Shown here in pieces: positions 8,323 to 16,338 of a stretch of 43,450 bases of DNA. The first letter of the stretch is position 1. Every line of letters starts with the position of its first letter. The stretch is from Candidatus Thalassarchaeum betae. GTDB taxonomy: Archaea > Thermoplasmatota > Poseidoniia > Poseidoniales > Thalassarchaeaceae. The position numbers and the translations under genes are program-made. Location of the stretch: assembly GCA_022447095.1 (NCBI GenBank), contig JAKUUP010000012.1, positions 1-43,450 of the forward strand. The letters run 5' to 3'. Below the pieces are notes generated by a model that saw nothing but the letters and a program-made list of their open reading frames with translations, was not told the DNA's origin and ran no database searches.

Positions 8323-8972
8323 ATATCCTTCGTCCTAGCCAGTATGCGCAGTGACAGCGGCTTGGAAATCTCCAATAGGGAGCCGTTGCAAACTATACCG
8401 TCATCAGTGGATTGTATCTCAGCGCCGATACCGAGCCCTGCCACCTCCAGTGTGCGCGCGTCAGTGGCTTCCATTACAAGCATCTCAACGGTTGCTGAGG
8501 AGCCTATGGGAAGAGCCGAAAGCGGTAGAAGGGATTCGCTTCTGATTGGTTCCACCCTCCTCTCGATCAGTGGTATCCTCTCACCACTAGGGGTTCTCTC
8601 TGGATAGCCGAGCATCTTGTCGAGTGCGGCTTCAAGTTCTTTGTCTATGGCGTGCTCCATCTTGCATGCAGCCTCGGAGACATCCCCTGTGAAGCCTATG
8701 ACCTCAGTCAATAATATCTCTATCAATCCCTCTCGGCGTTTTATCCTAGCAGCACGCTGGAACCCCTCGGGTGTCAAACGGCATCCTTTGTATGGGATAT
8801 GGGTGACTAAATCACGGCCTGCCAGACGCTGAATCATCTCTGTAGTGGATGCTGGACTGACATCCATCATCTCTGCGAGTTGAGTAGTCTTGACAATGGC
8901 GTCGGGCTTGTCAACATGGGCCTCAAAGAGGCGTTTGAGTTACATCTCCTCAAACTCACTCAACTCAGCCAT
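8319..8972 (-). pseudogene. DtxR/MntR-family regulator with in-frame stop
   Basis: The frame reads MAELSEFEEM, then TAA at 8942-8940, then LKRLFEAHVDKPDAIVKTTQL and on through a complete DtxR-type winged helix (VSPASTTEMIQRLAGRDLV), the metal-binding and dimerisation region (CKMEHAIDKELEAALDKML), and a C-terminal FeoA/SH3-like domain. The family binds Fe2+ or Mn2+ and represses or activates metal uptake genes. The stop replaces what should be a Tyr (EEM-Y-LKRLF), a one-base change from TAC or TAT. The ATG at 8972 has a GGTG six bases upstream, so it looks like the original start. Translation could still begin at ATG 8870, giving 183 residues, but that form lacks the first helices of the DNA-binding domain. 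A sequencing error is also possible. Confidence 0.72.
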
Positions 8973-8982
8973 GATTTCACCT

Positions 8983-10560
8983 TCATCCTAATTCGGCCAT
9001 GAATTCGGTCCTGCATGCTGGGCATCTGGAGTGAACGGGTCTGCGCTCGAGTTGAATCCGCAGCCTCTGGTCGCACTCCGGGCAAGACAGAATCTCCTCA
9101 GTAGATCTTGCTACTGGCCACGAAGGAGTAGGTTCGGGATCCGATGGAGTCTCGGAAGATTCTGGATTCTGTGGAAGAGCATCATTTGAAGGTGGGACAG
9201 TCGGATCATCATAATCTGTTTCCGTGGAGAACTGTGTCGTGCAAGCCGGACAGCGGACTGTCCCGGTGTGCTCAGATGGAATATTGAGACGCTGTTCGCA
9301 ACCGGGACACAGAACCTCTCTCTTTGATGGGGCATCCTCTAATCTGCGAGTTATTCGGGAGTCCCTGAGTACCTTCCCCCCTCCTCCTTCGGTACTGGGG
9401 GTCCGCTCTGAGACGGTTCGCCACGCGATGACGCCGACGAGCACTACCGCGAAGCCAGACAGGGCGCCGTAGAAGGCTGCCATGATGTCGAAGGGAAGAG
9501 TAAGTCTGTCACCGCCCTGAACTGAGGATTCAACAAACAGAGGCTCGGAAACTGCGGAGCCGTCCATGAACCAGATGACTTCGACTTCGATGATCTGGGA
9601 ATCTGGCCACAGGTCTATTTCCACGGTGCCCGATGAGGAACCGCTTGCTGAAACAGCCGACACGGTCCTCTCAGCTAGCAGCATACCATTTGAGGTCCTA
9701 ACGACTCTGAGTTCGCCCGGTAGAGTCTTTGTGTCCCCAGAGTTGTTCAGCCAATAGGGCAGGCTCACGGATTGGCCTGGTTCGGGTTTCTCCGGATCTA
9801 GTGGACCGAGTTCGACGGACGGTGATATTGAAGGGGCAGCCAAGTCAACCTGCCAAGTGAGGTTCGCAGGGGAGTTGAAGGTCGTCCACCCTCGTGGCTC
9901 GATGGTCACCGAGAGGCTGTCGGCTTGCGGCCCCCCTAGGTCGAGAGAAATCTCTCTTAGGCCCGAATCGAGTGTGACAGTGAATCTTTGGACCTCATTG
10001 TCGGCCCCCTGAAATCCCAAAGAGACAGAGATGTTGACATCTCTGGAATCTCCAGCCGACAGAGAGACCGAAATTTGTGATTTCAGGCCACCTGCTAAAG
10101 TCCAGTCGGCCTCGCCAAAATTCAGGTCCAGAGACTGCGCCTCATAGACAAGTAAATCCAAAGAGCCCCGAAGTTGCGACGAGACTCCACCGTCGTCACT
10201 CACAACTTCCCAACTCATACTTGTAGTACCGGCTGAGGTGGGAACCAAGGAGGCTGAGACCTCACGGCTGGAGCCCGGGCTGATCGCAATATGCTCCCCT
10301 TGAGATAAGGTTAGGCCGTTTGAATCATTCAAAACTAATCTGACCGAGCCTGTTTCTGAACCTCGATTGTGGACCAGTATAGAAGCGGTGAGCTCGTCTC
10401 CAACGTGGACTGGTTCCCCAACCACTGCGACATCTGTCGCACCTGCCGGGGTGAATCTCTTCTCGCTGTCTTCGGCGGAAGTTGCGGTAGATAGGAGGGT
10501 CAATGCAAGTATGAAGACGATGAGTTTTCGTGTTACTACCGCGGCGGAGCCTAAGCTCAT
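8983..10560 (-). CDS. Exported beta-domain protein with cytoplasmic zinc ribbons
   Basis: A 525-residue membrane-anchored protein of unknown function. The ATG at 10560 is chosen because it begins a signal peptide (basic, then a hydrophobic run VFILALTLLSTATSA); a longer frame upstream reads into the promoter region. Residues about 30-350 are Ser/Gly/Asp-rich beta sequence resembling repeated CARDB/Ig-like domains (GEPVHVGDELTASILVHN). One transmembrane helix follows (about 357-380), then a cytoplasmic tail with two CxxC...CxxC zinc ribbons, Cys 418/421/437/440 and 493/496/513/516, joined by a proline-rich acidic linker. The gene ends ten bases before the DtxR-type gene on the same strand and is divergent from coiled-coil protein B. 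Confidence 0.7.
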   Translation of the reverse strand: MSLGSAAVVTRKLIVFILALTLLSTATSAEDSEKRFTPAGATDVAVVGEPVHVGDELTASILVHNRGSETGSVRLVLNDSNGLTLSQGEHIAISPGSSREVSASLVPTSAGTTSMSWEVVSDDGGVSSQLRGSLDLLVYEAQSLDLNFGEADWTLAGGLKSQISVSLSAGDSRDVNISVSLGFQGADNEVQRFTVTLDSGLREISLDLGGPQADSLSVTIEPRGWTTFNSPANLTWQVDLAAPSISPSVELGPLDPEKPEPGQSVSLPYWLNNSGDTKTLPGELRVVRTSNGMLLAERTVSAVSASGSSSGTVEIDLWPDSQIIEVEVIWFMDGSAVSEPLFVESSVQGGDRLTLPFDIMAAFYGALSGFAVVLVGVIAWRTVSERTPSTEGGGGKVLRDSRITRRLEDAPSKREVLCPGCEQRLNIPSEHTGTVRCPACTTQFSTETDYDDPTVPPSNDALPQNPESSETPSDPEPTPSWPVARSTEEILSCPECDQRLRIQLERRPVHSRCPACRTEFMAELG

Positions 10561-10622
10561 TAGCAATACCTCGGAATAGGTGCCCGTATGAATCAAACCC
10601 CTTTCCAAGGTCACATAGTGAC

Positions 10623-10630
10623 CTTTAATG
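10623..10630 (+). promoter_or_regulatory. TATA box for coiled-coil gene B
   Basis: CTTTAATG lies 26-33 bases before the ATG at 10656, in the 95-base gap between divergent genes. The spacing fits a leaderless or nearly leaderless transcript. Confidence 0.4.
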
Positions 10631-10655
10631 CGGGCTCTCTTGTGCCCCGGATGCC

Positions 10656-11495
10656 ATGGACACCGAGGCACTGCTGGCAGTGACGCCCAAAGAGATGGCG
10701 CAAGCGCTGCTTATGAGGAGGGAGGTTCTGAGGGACGAGTTGCCTAACGTCATTCGCAACCTTGAGGCTGAGGAGGAGGCGTTAGAGCCGAAGGTACGGA
10801 GGACTATCGACTCTCACCGTCTTGCCAATGACCAAGTGGCCCAACTCAAAGAACGCCGCAACGTCGCTCAGAAAGGGGCCTCGGCGCTATTGAAAGACGT
10901 CAAGAATGCCCGCGATGTACTTGCTGAAGGCGACGGAATGATCAATCTCGATCCCAACTGGAAGAAGGATAGATTGTTCGAAGAACTGCAGGATATCGAG
11001 GAGAAGATTCAGACTTCAGCGCTCGACCATCGTGCAGAGAAAAAGTTGCTGGACCGTCGCAAGAAGTTACTGGAAGCAAATGAGATGTGGCTGAAATCCA
11101 GACGCGATGCCAATCCAGAGATGGTCAATTATATCGACTCCAGCGGTGAAATGAATTCCCTCTATCGAGAGGCGGACAAAGCCCACAGAGAGATGCTTGG
11201 GAAGGTCGAGAAGGCTCAGCCTCTACATGAGAAGAAGGTGATAATGGGGGCCGAGCTACGTGAGATTCGCAGACAGTTGGATCGAGCCAAAGAACTACTG
11301 GCGCAGTCTGATTCGGCGATTTCTCACTGGGAGAGGAGGATGTCTGATGGATTCAGAGAACTGGGCGGGGGCTTTCCCGACCTTTTGGCTACGAACCGTA
11401 TAGTCTCCAAAGGTGGTCGTTCATCCTTCGCTCGCAAGTCGAAGGCTAAATCCAAAGGTACTCCCAAAGGTACTCTCAAAGGAGGTGAGAGATAA
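10656..11495 (+). CDS. Coiled-coil protein B
   Basis: A 279-residue charged helical protein without recognisable enzymatic motifs. Coiled-coil stretches occupy about residues 20-80 (LRDELPNVIRNLEAEEEALE), 105-150 and 170-235. The C terminus is basic and repetitive (KSKGTPKGTLKGGER). It is the first of three adjacent plus-strand coiled-coil genes and its stop overlaps the next start by one base, so B and C should be made together. I place it with the COG1340-like proteins by composition and neighbourhood; its direct similarity to A and D is weaker than theirs to each other. Confidence 0.68.
   Translation: MDTEALLAVTPKEMAQALLMRREVLRDELPNVIRNLEAEEEALEPKVRRTIDSHRLANDQVAQLKERRNVAQKGASALLKDVKNARDVLAEGDGMINLDPNWKKDRLFEELQDIEEKIQTSALDHRAEKKLLDRRKKLLEANEMWLKSRRDANPEMVNYIDSSGEMNSLYREADKAHREMLGKVEKAQPLHEKKVIMGAELREIRRQLDRAKELLAQSDSAISHWERRMSDGFRELGGGFPDLLATNRIVSKGGRSSFARKSKAKSKGTPKGTLKGGER
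11452..11487 (+). repeat. 12-base tandem repeat including a ribosome-binding site
   Basis: Two perfect copies of CCAAAGGTACTC (11452-11463, 11464-11475) are followed by a partial third copy, TCAAAGGAGGTG. It encodes the KGT repeat at the end of protein B. The third, changed copy contains GGAGGTG, which sits seven bases before the start of protein C. Confidence 0.8.
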
Positions 11496-12472
11496 TGAGC
11501 AAGGGCAAGGAATCAGGCCTCTTTGAGGATCTGGAGGAAATGGATCACAAGGACATCAATGAACTCAAGGGCGACTTGGAGAGGGATTTGAAATCGGTCG
11601 TTCAGCAGCACCGAGAACTGAGAGAAGAGCGGCGAAATCAAATCGACATCGTCCGCTCTCTGAGAGATGCCGTGGGCGAGATCGAGTCAGCGGATGGAGA
11701 GAGGAAGAGTCTGCTCAAACAATTCCACTCCACTAGGAAGTCCGCCGAAGAGTCCCGCGAGGAACGGGACACCGTCAACATCTGCATCCCCCCTCCTGTC
11801 GACGTTCTGTCCGAGTGGCTAGAAGAGACTCATCGTCGATTGACTACTATTGACAACGACTTGACAGCGGTTCCGACCCTGCCCCGGGAACTCGAAACCT
11901 TCAGCCGTTTCTTCGAGCTACAGGCTGCCATCGTCAGGAAGAGGGAGTCCGAGGTCGCTCACGACAAGTATGTGAAACACATCCAAAAAATGCGAGAGAT
12001 AACCTCCAAACTTGATTCGACCCGCAAGAGCAAGAAGAAAAGTGCTGATAACGCGTCGGGTCAGTCGGACATAAAGCCCGATAAAATTTCTCGTGCGGAG
12101 GTTCGCAGGACCAGTCGAAGAATCGACAAGATAGACAAGAAGCTCGATGTGCTCAGCTCCGAGAGAAAGTCATTTCGCAAAAGACTGGGGCGTATCAAAG
12201 CCTACCAAAAGGTCACTATGAGGCGTGGCCAGCCCATTCGACTGTCGGATGTCAAGGACAGAGCCAAGAGTGGTGGCGCACTCGATGCGAGTGAACTCGA
12301 AGTCCTGCTCAATTCAGGTACACTTTCTGAATTGGCCGGTTCCGGGTCCGATACCAAAGAGGTCGATCCAAAGGTCCAGCAAAGCGCTAAGAAGAAGAGA
12401 GTGAGGCTTGGCGTAACTAGGGGCGGCCCTAGGAAAGGAACCATGGCTGCGCGCAGAGAGAATGATAGTTGA
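11495..12472 (+). CDS. Coiled-coil protein C
   Basis: A 325-residue charged helical protein. A strong ribosome-binding site (GGAGGTGA) precedes the ATG, which overlaps the TAA of protein B. Coiled-coil segments run from about residue 10 to 85 (GDLERDLKSVVQQHRELREE), 150-180 and 205-240, with a Pro-rich interruption around 100-105 (ICIPPPVDV). The C-terminal part has a short helix motif (ASELEVLLNSGTLSEL) similar to the end of protein D (ADLMSKLMAGGTLSTEEL) and a basic tail KKKRVRLGVTRGG like that of protein A. Function is unknown; structural or scaffold roles are guesses. Confidence 0.68.
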   Translation: MSKGKESGLFEDLEEMDHKDINELKGDLERDLKSVVQQHRELREERRNQIDIVRSLRDAVGEIESADGERKSLLKQFHSTRKSAEESREERDTVNICIPPPVDVLSEWLEETHRRLTTIDNDLTAVPTLPRELETFSRFFELQAAIVRKRESEVAHDKYVKHIQKMREITSKLDSTRKSKKKSADNASGQSDIKPDKISRAEVRRTSRRIDKIDKKLDVLSSERKSFRKRLGRIKAYQKVTMRRGQPIRLSDVKDRAKSGGALDASELEVLLNSGTLSELAGSGSDTKEVDPKVQQSAKKKRVRLGVTRGGPRKGTMAARRENDS

Positions 12473-12540
12473 GTTGATTCGCTGCATCCGCCATTTCTAA
12501 ATGAAGATTCAAGTTCGGGAAAATCCGGAGAGGCCTATCA

Positions 12541-13431
12541 ATGGTGATCGAATTCAGTGAAGTTCGTGATATCTTACAACCTCTATGTGAATCACTTGAT
12601 GGCAAATCATCCATGCGCCGCGACGGTCGCGATGAGTGGAATTCCAAAGTCAGGGAGTACCTCGACAAGAGGAACGAGTTGAATAGCCGAGTAAAGGAAC
12701 TCATCATCGAAGTCCAGACTCAGAAGGCTGTACGCGATGAAGTCAACCTCAAGGTCAGAGATCTCAAGGACGTCAGGGCCGAGCGTTCGGATCACCTGAA
12801 GGATATCAGGGAAAAACTTCGGGCGAAACTAGAAGAGCAGAAACAGCAAGATGACGCTCAGCAGCGGAAGCGGGACAAACGCCCTTCCGCTGGTAGAATC
12901 AAGATGGACATGGAGAGGCTTGAGAAGAGGTACGAGACAGGAGGGTTTCCAGGTAACAAGGAGAGAGAATATCACAAGAAGATGAAACATCTTTCAAATG
13001 CTCTCAAGGAGGCTTCCAAGAGTGGGGACGAGGGAAATATACGTTATCTCAAGGACGCGGTCAGGGATGCTGAGCGCCTCCAAGAGGATGCTCACAAGAC
13101 GGTTGAGAAAGCAGTGAGGAAGGCTCAGGAGGCCCATGACCTGATGGTAGAGTTGTCCGAAGAGGTTGACCGTCTCAGAGGGAAGGCCAATTCCGCACAC
13201 CTAGGGTTGACCAATTCGAAGCAAGAGGCCGACACTCTACACAGCCAATACATCGTCTCACTTCGTTGTGTACACTCAATTCAAGACATGATGAAAGCGA
13301 TGGATTCCCGAGAGAAGAGAAACGAGGAAGCAGGAGACATCGAGAAGTTGGAGGTGGCAGATCTTATGTCCAAGTTGATGGCTGGGGGGACTCTGTCAAC
13401 CGAAGAGTTGATGGCTCTCAGGCGGAACTGA
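12541..13431 (+). CDS. COG1340-like coiled-coil protein D
   Basis: A 296-residue protein that is the clearest COG1340-type member here: the N-terminal third has the family's repeating pattern KVREYLDKRNELNSRVKELI and KVRDLKDVRAERSDHLKDI, followed by a basic segment, a second coiled coil (about 145-225) and a final helix motif GGTLSTEELMALRRN. The ATG at 12541 follows GGAGAGG; the 68-base gap after protein C also contains a TATA-like TTCTAAATG, so it may have its own promoter. It converges with the next gene with one base between stops. COG1340 proteins are widespread in archaea but uncharacterised as far as I know. Confidence 0.75.
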   Translation: MVIEFSEVRDILQPLCESLDGKSSMRRDGRDEWNSKVREYLDKRNELNSRVKELIIEVQTQKAVRDEVNLKVRDLKDVRAERSDHLKDIREKLRAKLEEQKQQDDAQQRKRDKRPSAGRIKMDMERLEKRYETGGFPGNKEREYHKKMKHLSNALKEASKSGDEGNIRYLKDAVRDAERLQEDAHKTVEKAVRKAQEAHDLMVELSEEVDRLRGKANSAHLGLTNSKQEADTLHSQYIVSLRCVHSIQDMMKAMDSREKRNEEAGDIEKLEVADLMSKLMAGGTLSTEELMALRRN

Positions 13432-13432
13432 C

Positions 13433-14413
13433 TCAAACGTATTCGTAGCGCCTCCCATTACGGCCATGCAATACCTGTGTTGGCGCGCCCTCAACTTCGA
13501 TGACCCAACCCGGTATAGTCACAGGTGACTCTGTGAACTCTGCTGTTTTCGAATTGAATCTCCACCACTCCAGCATCATGCTCCTCACCGGACCATCGTT
13601 GGAATCCGGTTCACCTTGCTTGCGAGAATCCAAGAGTCTGAGAAGTTCCGGTGGTAATTCCCGTATATCCGTCCAACTCATTTCCGGTGGGTTTACCACC
13701 CTAAGTCGAGGAGGATAGTCGAGTTCCTCATCAGGATCGTAGATTGCGAGGCTGGAAGACCAAGGGTCCTCCAGCACCTGCCAGACTGCGCTTTCCCTCT
13801 CATCTTCCGGACCTACGAGCGAGCCCGAGATAATCCAGAGTTTTGCTGACATAAGTACGGGTGTGGTGTTGACCTCTTCCCAGCCGCGTTGAACCAGCCA
13901 TGAGTCGAGGTCCACGAGCGGTTTAAGGGCCCTGCGCGGGCCGATCGGTTCTGTAACACCGGAGGTAGATACCTCAGTGTCAGTCTCGGACTCCATATCC
14001 GGAGAGTGTGCGACAAGGTCTCCGGAAAGCACGGCCTCTCCGATCCATCGGGCCATACGTTCAGGCCCCCATATGACCACGTCCACTGATGAATCGACAG
14101 AGCCCAGTATGTCTTCAGGAAAGGAGCGTTCGCTGAGGATCCAATGCCTGCCACCTGGGGCGTCGACGCTCCACCTCTCAATCTCAGTCGGCGAAATCGG
14201 AAGGATATCTGAATGTACATGCCACACATGTACTGATGAGCCCGGCCCCTCATCTAGTTCCGGTACTCTCTCAGCGAGGCCCATGCACCTGAATCCGTGG
14301 ACCTTGTGCATGTTATTCGTGGGGTGCAACTGCACAGCCCGTAGGGCAAGTAGGTCTCGCACTGCCTCATCCACGTTACGAGCGGTGGCAAAGAGGACTT
14401 GAAGCGAACGCAT
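13433..14413 (-). CDS. Unrecognised protein downstream of rpl30e
   Basis: A 326-residue soluble protein with no family I can name. The first about 130 residues look like an alpha/beta domain (SLQVLFATARNVDEAVRDLL, then SVDVVIWGPERMARWIGEAVL), whose second block is faintly reminiscent of a restriction-endonuclease-like core, but no catalytic D-ExK pattern is evident. The rest is Trp- and Pro-rich with many acidic residues and ends in RNGRRYEYV. It lies 43 bases after rpl30e on the same strand, where archaea often carry nusA; it is not NusA-like (no KH motifs). It may be transcribed from the RNA polymerase operon. Confidence 0.55.
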   Translation of the reverse strand: MRSLQVLFATARNVDEAVRDLLALRAVQLHPTNNMHKVHGFRCMGLAERVPELDEGPGSSVHVWHVHSDILPISPTEIERWSVDAPGGRHWILSERSFPEDILGSVDSSVDVVIWGPERMARWIGEAVLSGDLVAHSPDMESETDTEVSTSGVTEPIGPRRALKPLVDLDSWLVQRGWEEVNTTPVLMSAKLWIISGSLVGPEDERESAVWQVLEDPWSSSLAIYDPDEELDYPPRLRVVNPPEMSWTDIRELPPELLRLLDSRKQGEPDSNDGPVRSMMLEWWRFNSKTAEFTESPVTIPGWVIEVEGAPTQVLHGRNGRRYEYV

Positions 14414-14456
14414 CGGGAGAGATTATGGAGCAGATTAGCAGGAAACTGCGGCCTCA

Positions 14457-14753
14457 TCAAACATTGTGTGTTAGAGTTAGTAGGTCGCTCTGTCCGGGGT
14501 CGAGGATGCATAGTGCACTCACCGGGAATGGTTTGGCGCATGCCGCTCCCAGCTGACGGTTGACTATCTCAACCCTATGGACAGGAATATCGGGGTGATG
14601 CTCGGCAAGGTCCGAGATGTAGGTCTCGGGGCAGTTTGCAGCGACCAACACCAACTTAGCGTCTCCCTTGGAGCATGCACTCATCGTCTGTCTCTGACCA
14701 AGAAGGATATTCCCTGAGTTCAGTCCCTGCTTGAGTTGCCGTGCCAAATCCAT
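14457..14753 (-). CDS. rpl30e: Ribosomal protein eL30
   Basis: A 98-residue L7Ae/L30e-fold protein. The sequence LARQLKQGLNSGNILLGQRQT, then KLVLVAANCPE, and a C-terminal VSALCILDPGQSDLL match archaeal eL30. It binds kink-turn RNA in the large ribosomal subunit. Its position just after rpoA2 is the standard archaeal arrangement, with 13 bases between the genes, so it belongs to the RNA polymerase operon. Confidence 0.93.
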   Translation of the reverse strand: MDLARQLKQGLNSGNILLGQRQTMSACSKGDAKLVLVAANCPETYISDLAEHHPDIPVHRVEIVNRQLGAACAKPFPVSALCILDPGQSDLLTLTHNV

Positions 14754-14766
14754 TTTCAGCCCTCAT

Positions 14767-16338
14767 TCAAACATTCTCAGGGATGTAGTACAGGTCGACG
14801 CTTCCAGTGCCGAGTGCTACGGGCTGGCCAACGATGATGTTCTCGGTGACTCCACTGAGTTCATCCCTCTCTCCGATGACTCCGGCCTGAAGCAAGTGAG
14901 TTACGGTTACCTCGAAGGCGGAGCGTGCGAGGATGCTGTGCTTGCTGCCGCTGACTCCGTGCCTGCCTATCGCTCGAACCACTCCTTCGCTGGTCATCAC
15001 GTCAGAGACTGTCAGAAGATGGCGGATGTCGACGTCGAGTCCGGCTCCCTCGAGCGTGTCCGACATCTCGTTGATTATCGCCTGCCTAGCAGCCTCGATT
15101 CCTAGATATGCGTGAATTTCGTTGATATTGTTGGTGTAGGTTCTCCCTCTGTCCACTCCGGCAAACTCGCTGACCCTAGCCAGATTTGAGCCAATGGTGG
15201 AGATGTAGTACTCGCCAGTCTCTCTGCTGGGGCCCTGCACATTGGCGCGGATCACATCGGGCAGGCCCTTCAGACGCAGTTTCTTGATCTTGTCTTCAAG
15301 TGCTAGGAGCGCGGTGTAAGTAGGGGGGTCGCTAGCTAGGGTAGCGAGATCATCCTCCTTAGAGACACCCGGAATGATCGTCAAGACCTTCGGGCGGTCC
15401 TCGTTGTCGGCCTGAATGTAGAGCCGGAGGGCCCGGGACAGTTTGTCCCTGACTTCGGCCCCATTCATGCCCTTGAGTTTGAGGTTGGAATTGATGAGTT
15501 GCAGGTTGATGTGGCGCTGCGTGATTTCGACATCGATAGCTGCGATGTCGCCGGTGGTGGTCATCTCGATCCCGGCGGCGATCTTGCGAACCGCCTTCTC
15601 GTTGGTGTTCAACGGCTTACCCTTTGAATTCAATTCTTCGAGGTATATCAGCATGGTCGGGGTCTTAGGGACCTTGCGAGCATCCACAATCTCGATGACC
15701 CTAGGCAAACCCTGAGTCACGTTCACGGTGGCCACTCCGGCGTAGTGGAAGGTGCGCATCGTCATCTGCGTTCCCGGCTCCCCTATGGATTGGGCAGTGG
15801 TAATACCAACGGCCTCGTACGGGTCGGCCTTGGCGCTGGCTAGGAACGTACTTGCGGACATCAGCACCTTCTTGGCGTCAGCGCGGCTGAGATTTTTGCT
15901 CCCACGAGCTCGGACACCTTCGGTCAAGTCGTTGAGTATGCGCGGAGTCATGACGATATTCATCTCAATCGAGAGTTCCTGCAGCTGCTGGTAAATCTCG
16001 TCATCGATGTCCAAGTTGCGAAGAATCTGCCTCATCTTAGCTTCCGGATTGTATGCCTGCATGGGCAGAGCCTTCTTCTTGCGGCGCCTAGAGACCGTCC
16101 TGCGCCGCACAATGGTCTTCTCAGTCGCGGTAGCGGCTCTAGACGGCTTGGCGGAGGCCTCCATCACAGTGAATATCTCTTGGGCCGTTCCCGAGTCGAT
16201 TCCGCAAATCTGCGCGATCTGCCCCGAAGTGAGAACCTTCACGTCATCCCACTTGCGGTCATCGGCAAGTTTGTGGGAGAATTCCTCGGCTATGCCGAGA
16301 TCCATGAGCTTCTTCTTTGTGGCACTCTTGACTACCAT
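14767..16338 (-). CDS. rpoA2: RNA polymerase subunit A''
   Basis: C-terminal part of the split largest subunit of archaeal RNA polymerase, carrying the trigger loop and jaw region. The block [26 protein letters not shown] followed by [15 protein letters not shown] (shown here in parts) is diagnostic. At 523 residues it is longer than the roughly 390 usual for A''. The extra is an N-terminal domain of about 65 residues ([20 protein letters not shown]) and a basic linker ([12 protein letters not shown]), before the canonical start near residue 100. This extra domain is clearly homologous to the N terminus of RpoH in the same operon. The ATG overlaps the rpoA1 stop as ATGA, indicating coupled translation. 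Confidence 0.96.
   Translation of the reverse strand: MVVKSATKKKLMDLGIAEEFSHKLADDRKWDDVKVLTSGQIAQICGIDSGTAQEIFTVMEASAKPSRAATATEKTIVRRRTVSRRRKKKALPMQAYNPEAKMRQILRNLDIDDEIYQQLQELSIEMNIVMTPRILNDLTEGVRARGSKNLSRADAKKVLMSASTFLASAKADPYEAVGITTAQSIGEPGTQMTMRTFHYAGVATVNVTQGLPRVIEIVDARKVPKTPTMLIYLEELNSKGKPLNTNEKAVRKIAAGIEMTTTGDIAAIDVEITQRHINLQLINSNLKLKGMNGAEVRDKLSRALRLYIQADNEDRPKVLTIIPGVSKEDDLATLASDPPTYTALLALEDKIKKLRLKGLPDVIRANVQGPSRETGEYYISTIGSNLARVSEFAGVDRGRTYTNNINEIHAYLGIEAARQAIINEMSDTLEGAGLDVDIRHLLTVSDVMTSEGVVRAIGRHGVSGSKHSILARSAFEVTVTHLLQAGVIGERDELSGVTENIIVGQPVALGTGSVDLYYIPENV

Noticed and set aside
8319-8870. Intact 183-residue DtxR-type gene starting at ATG 8870
   Set aside because: The homologous sequence and a ribosome-binding site continue upstream past the TAA, so the shorter start is probably not the original; it is noted as an alternative.
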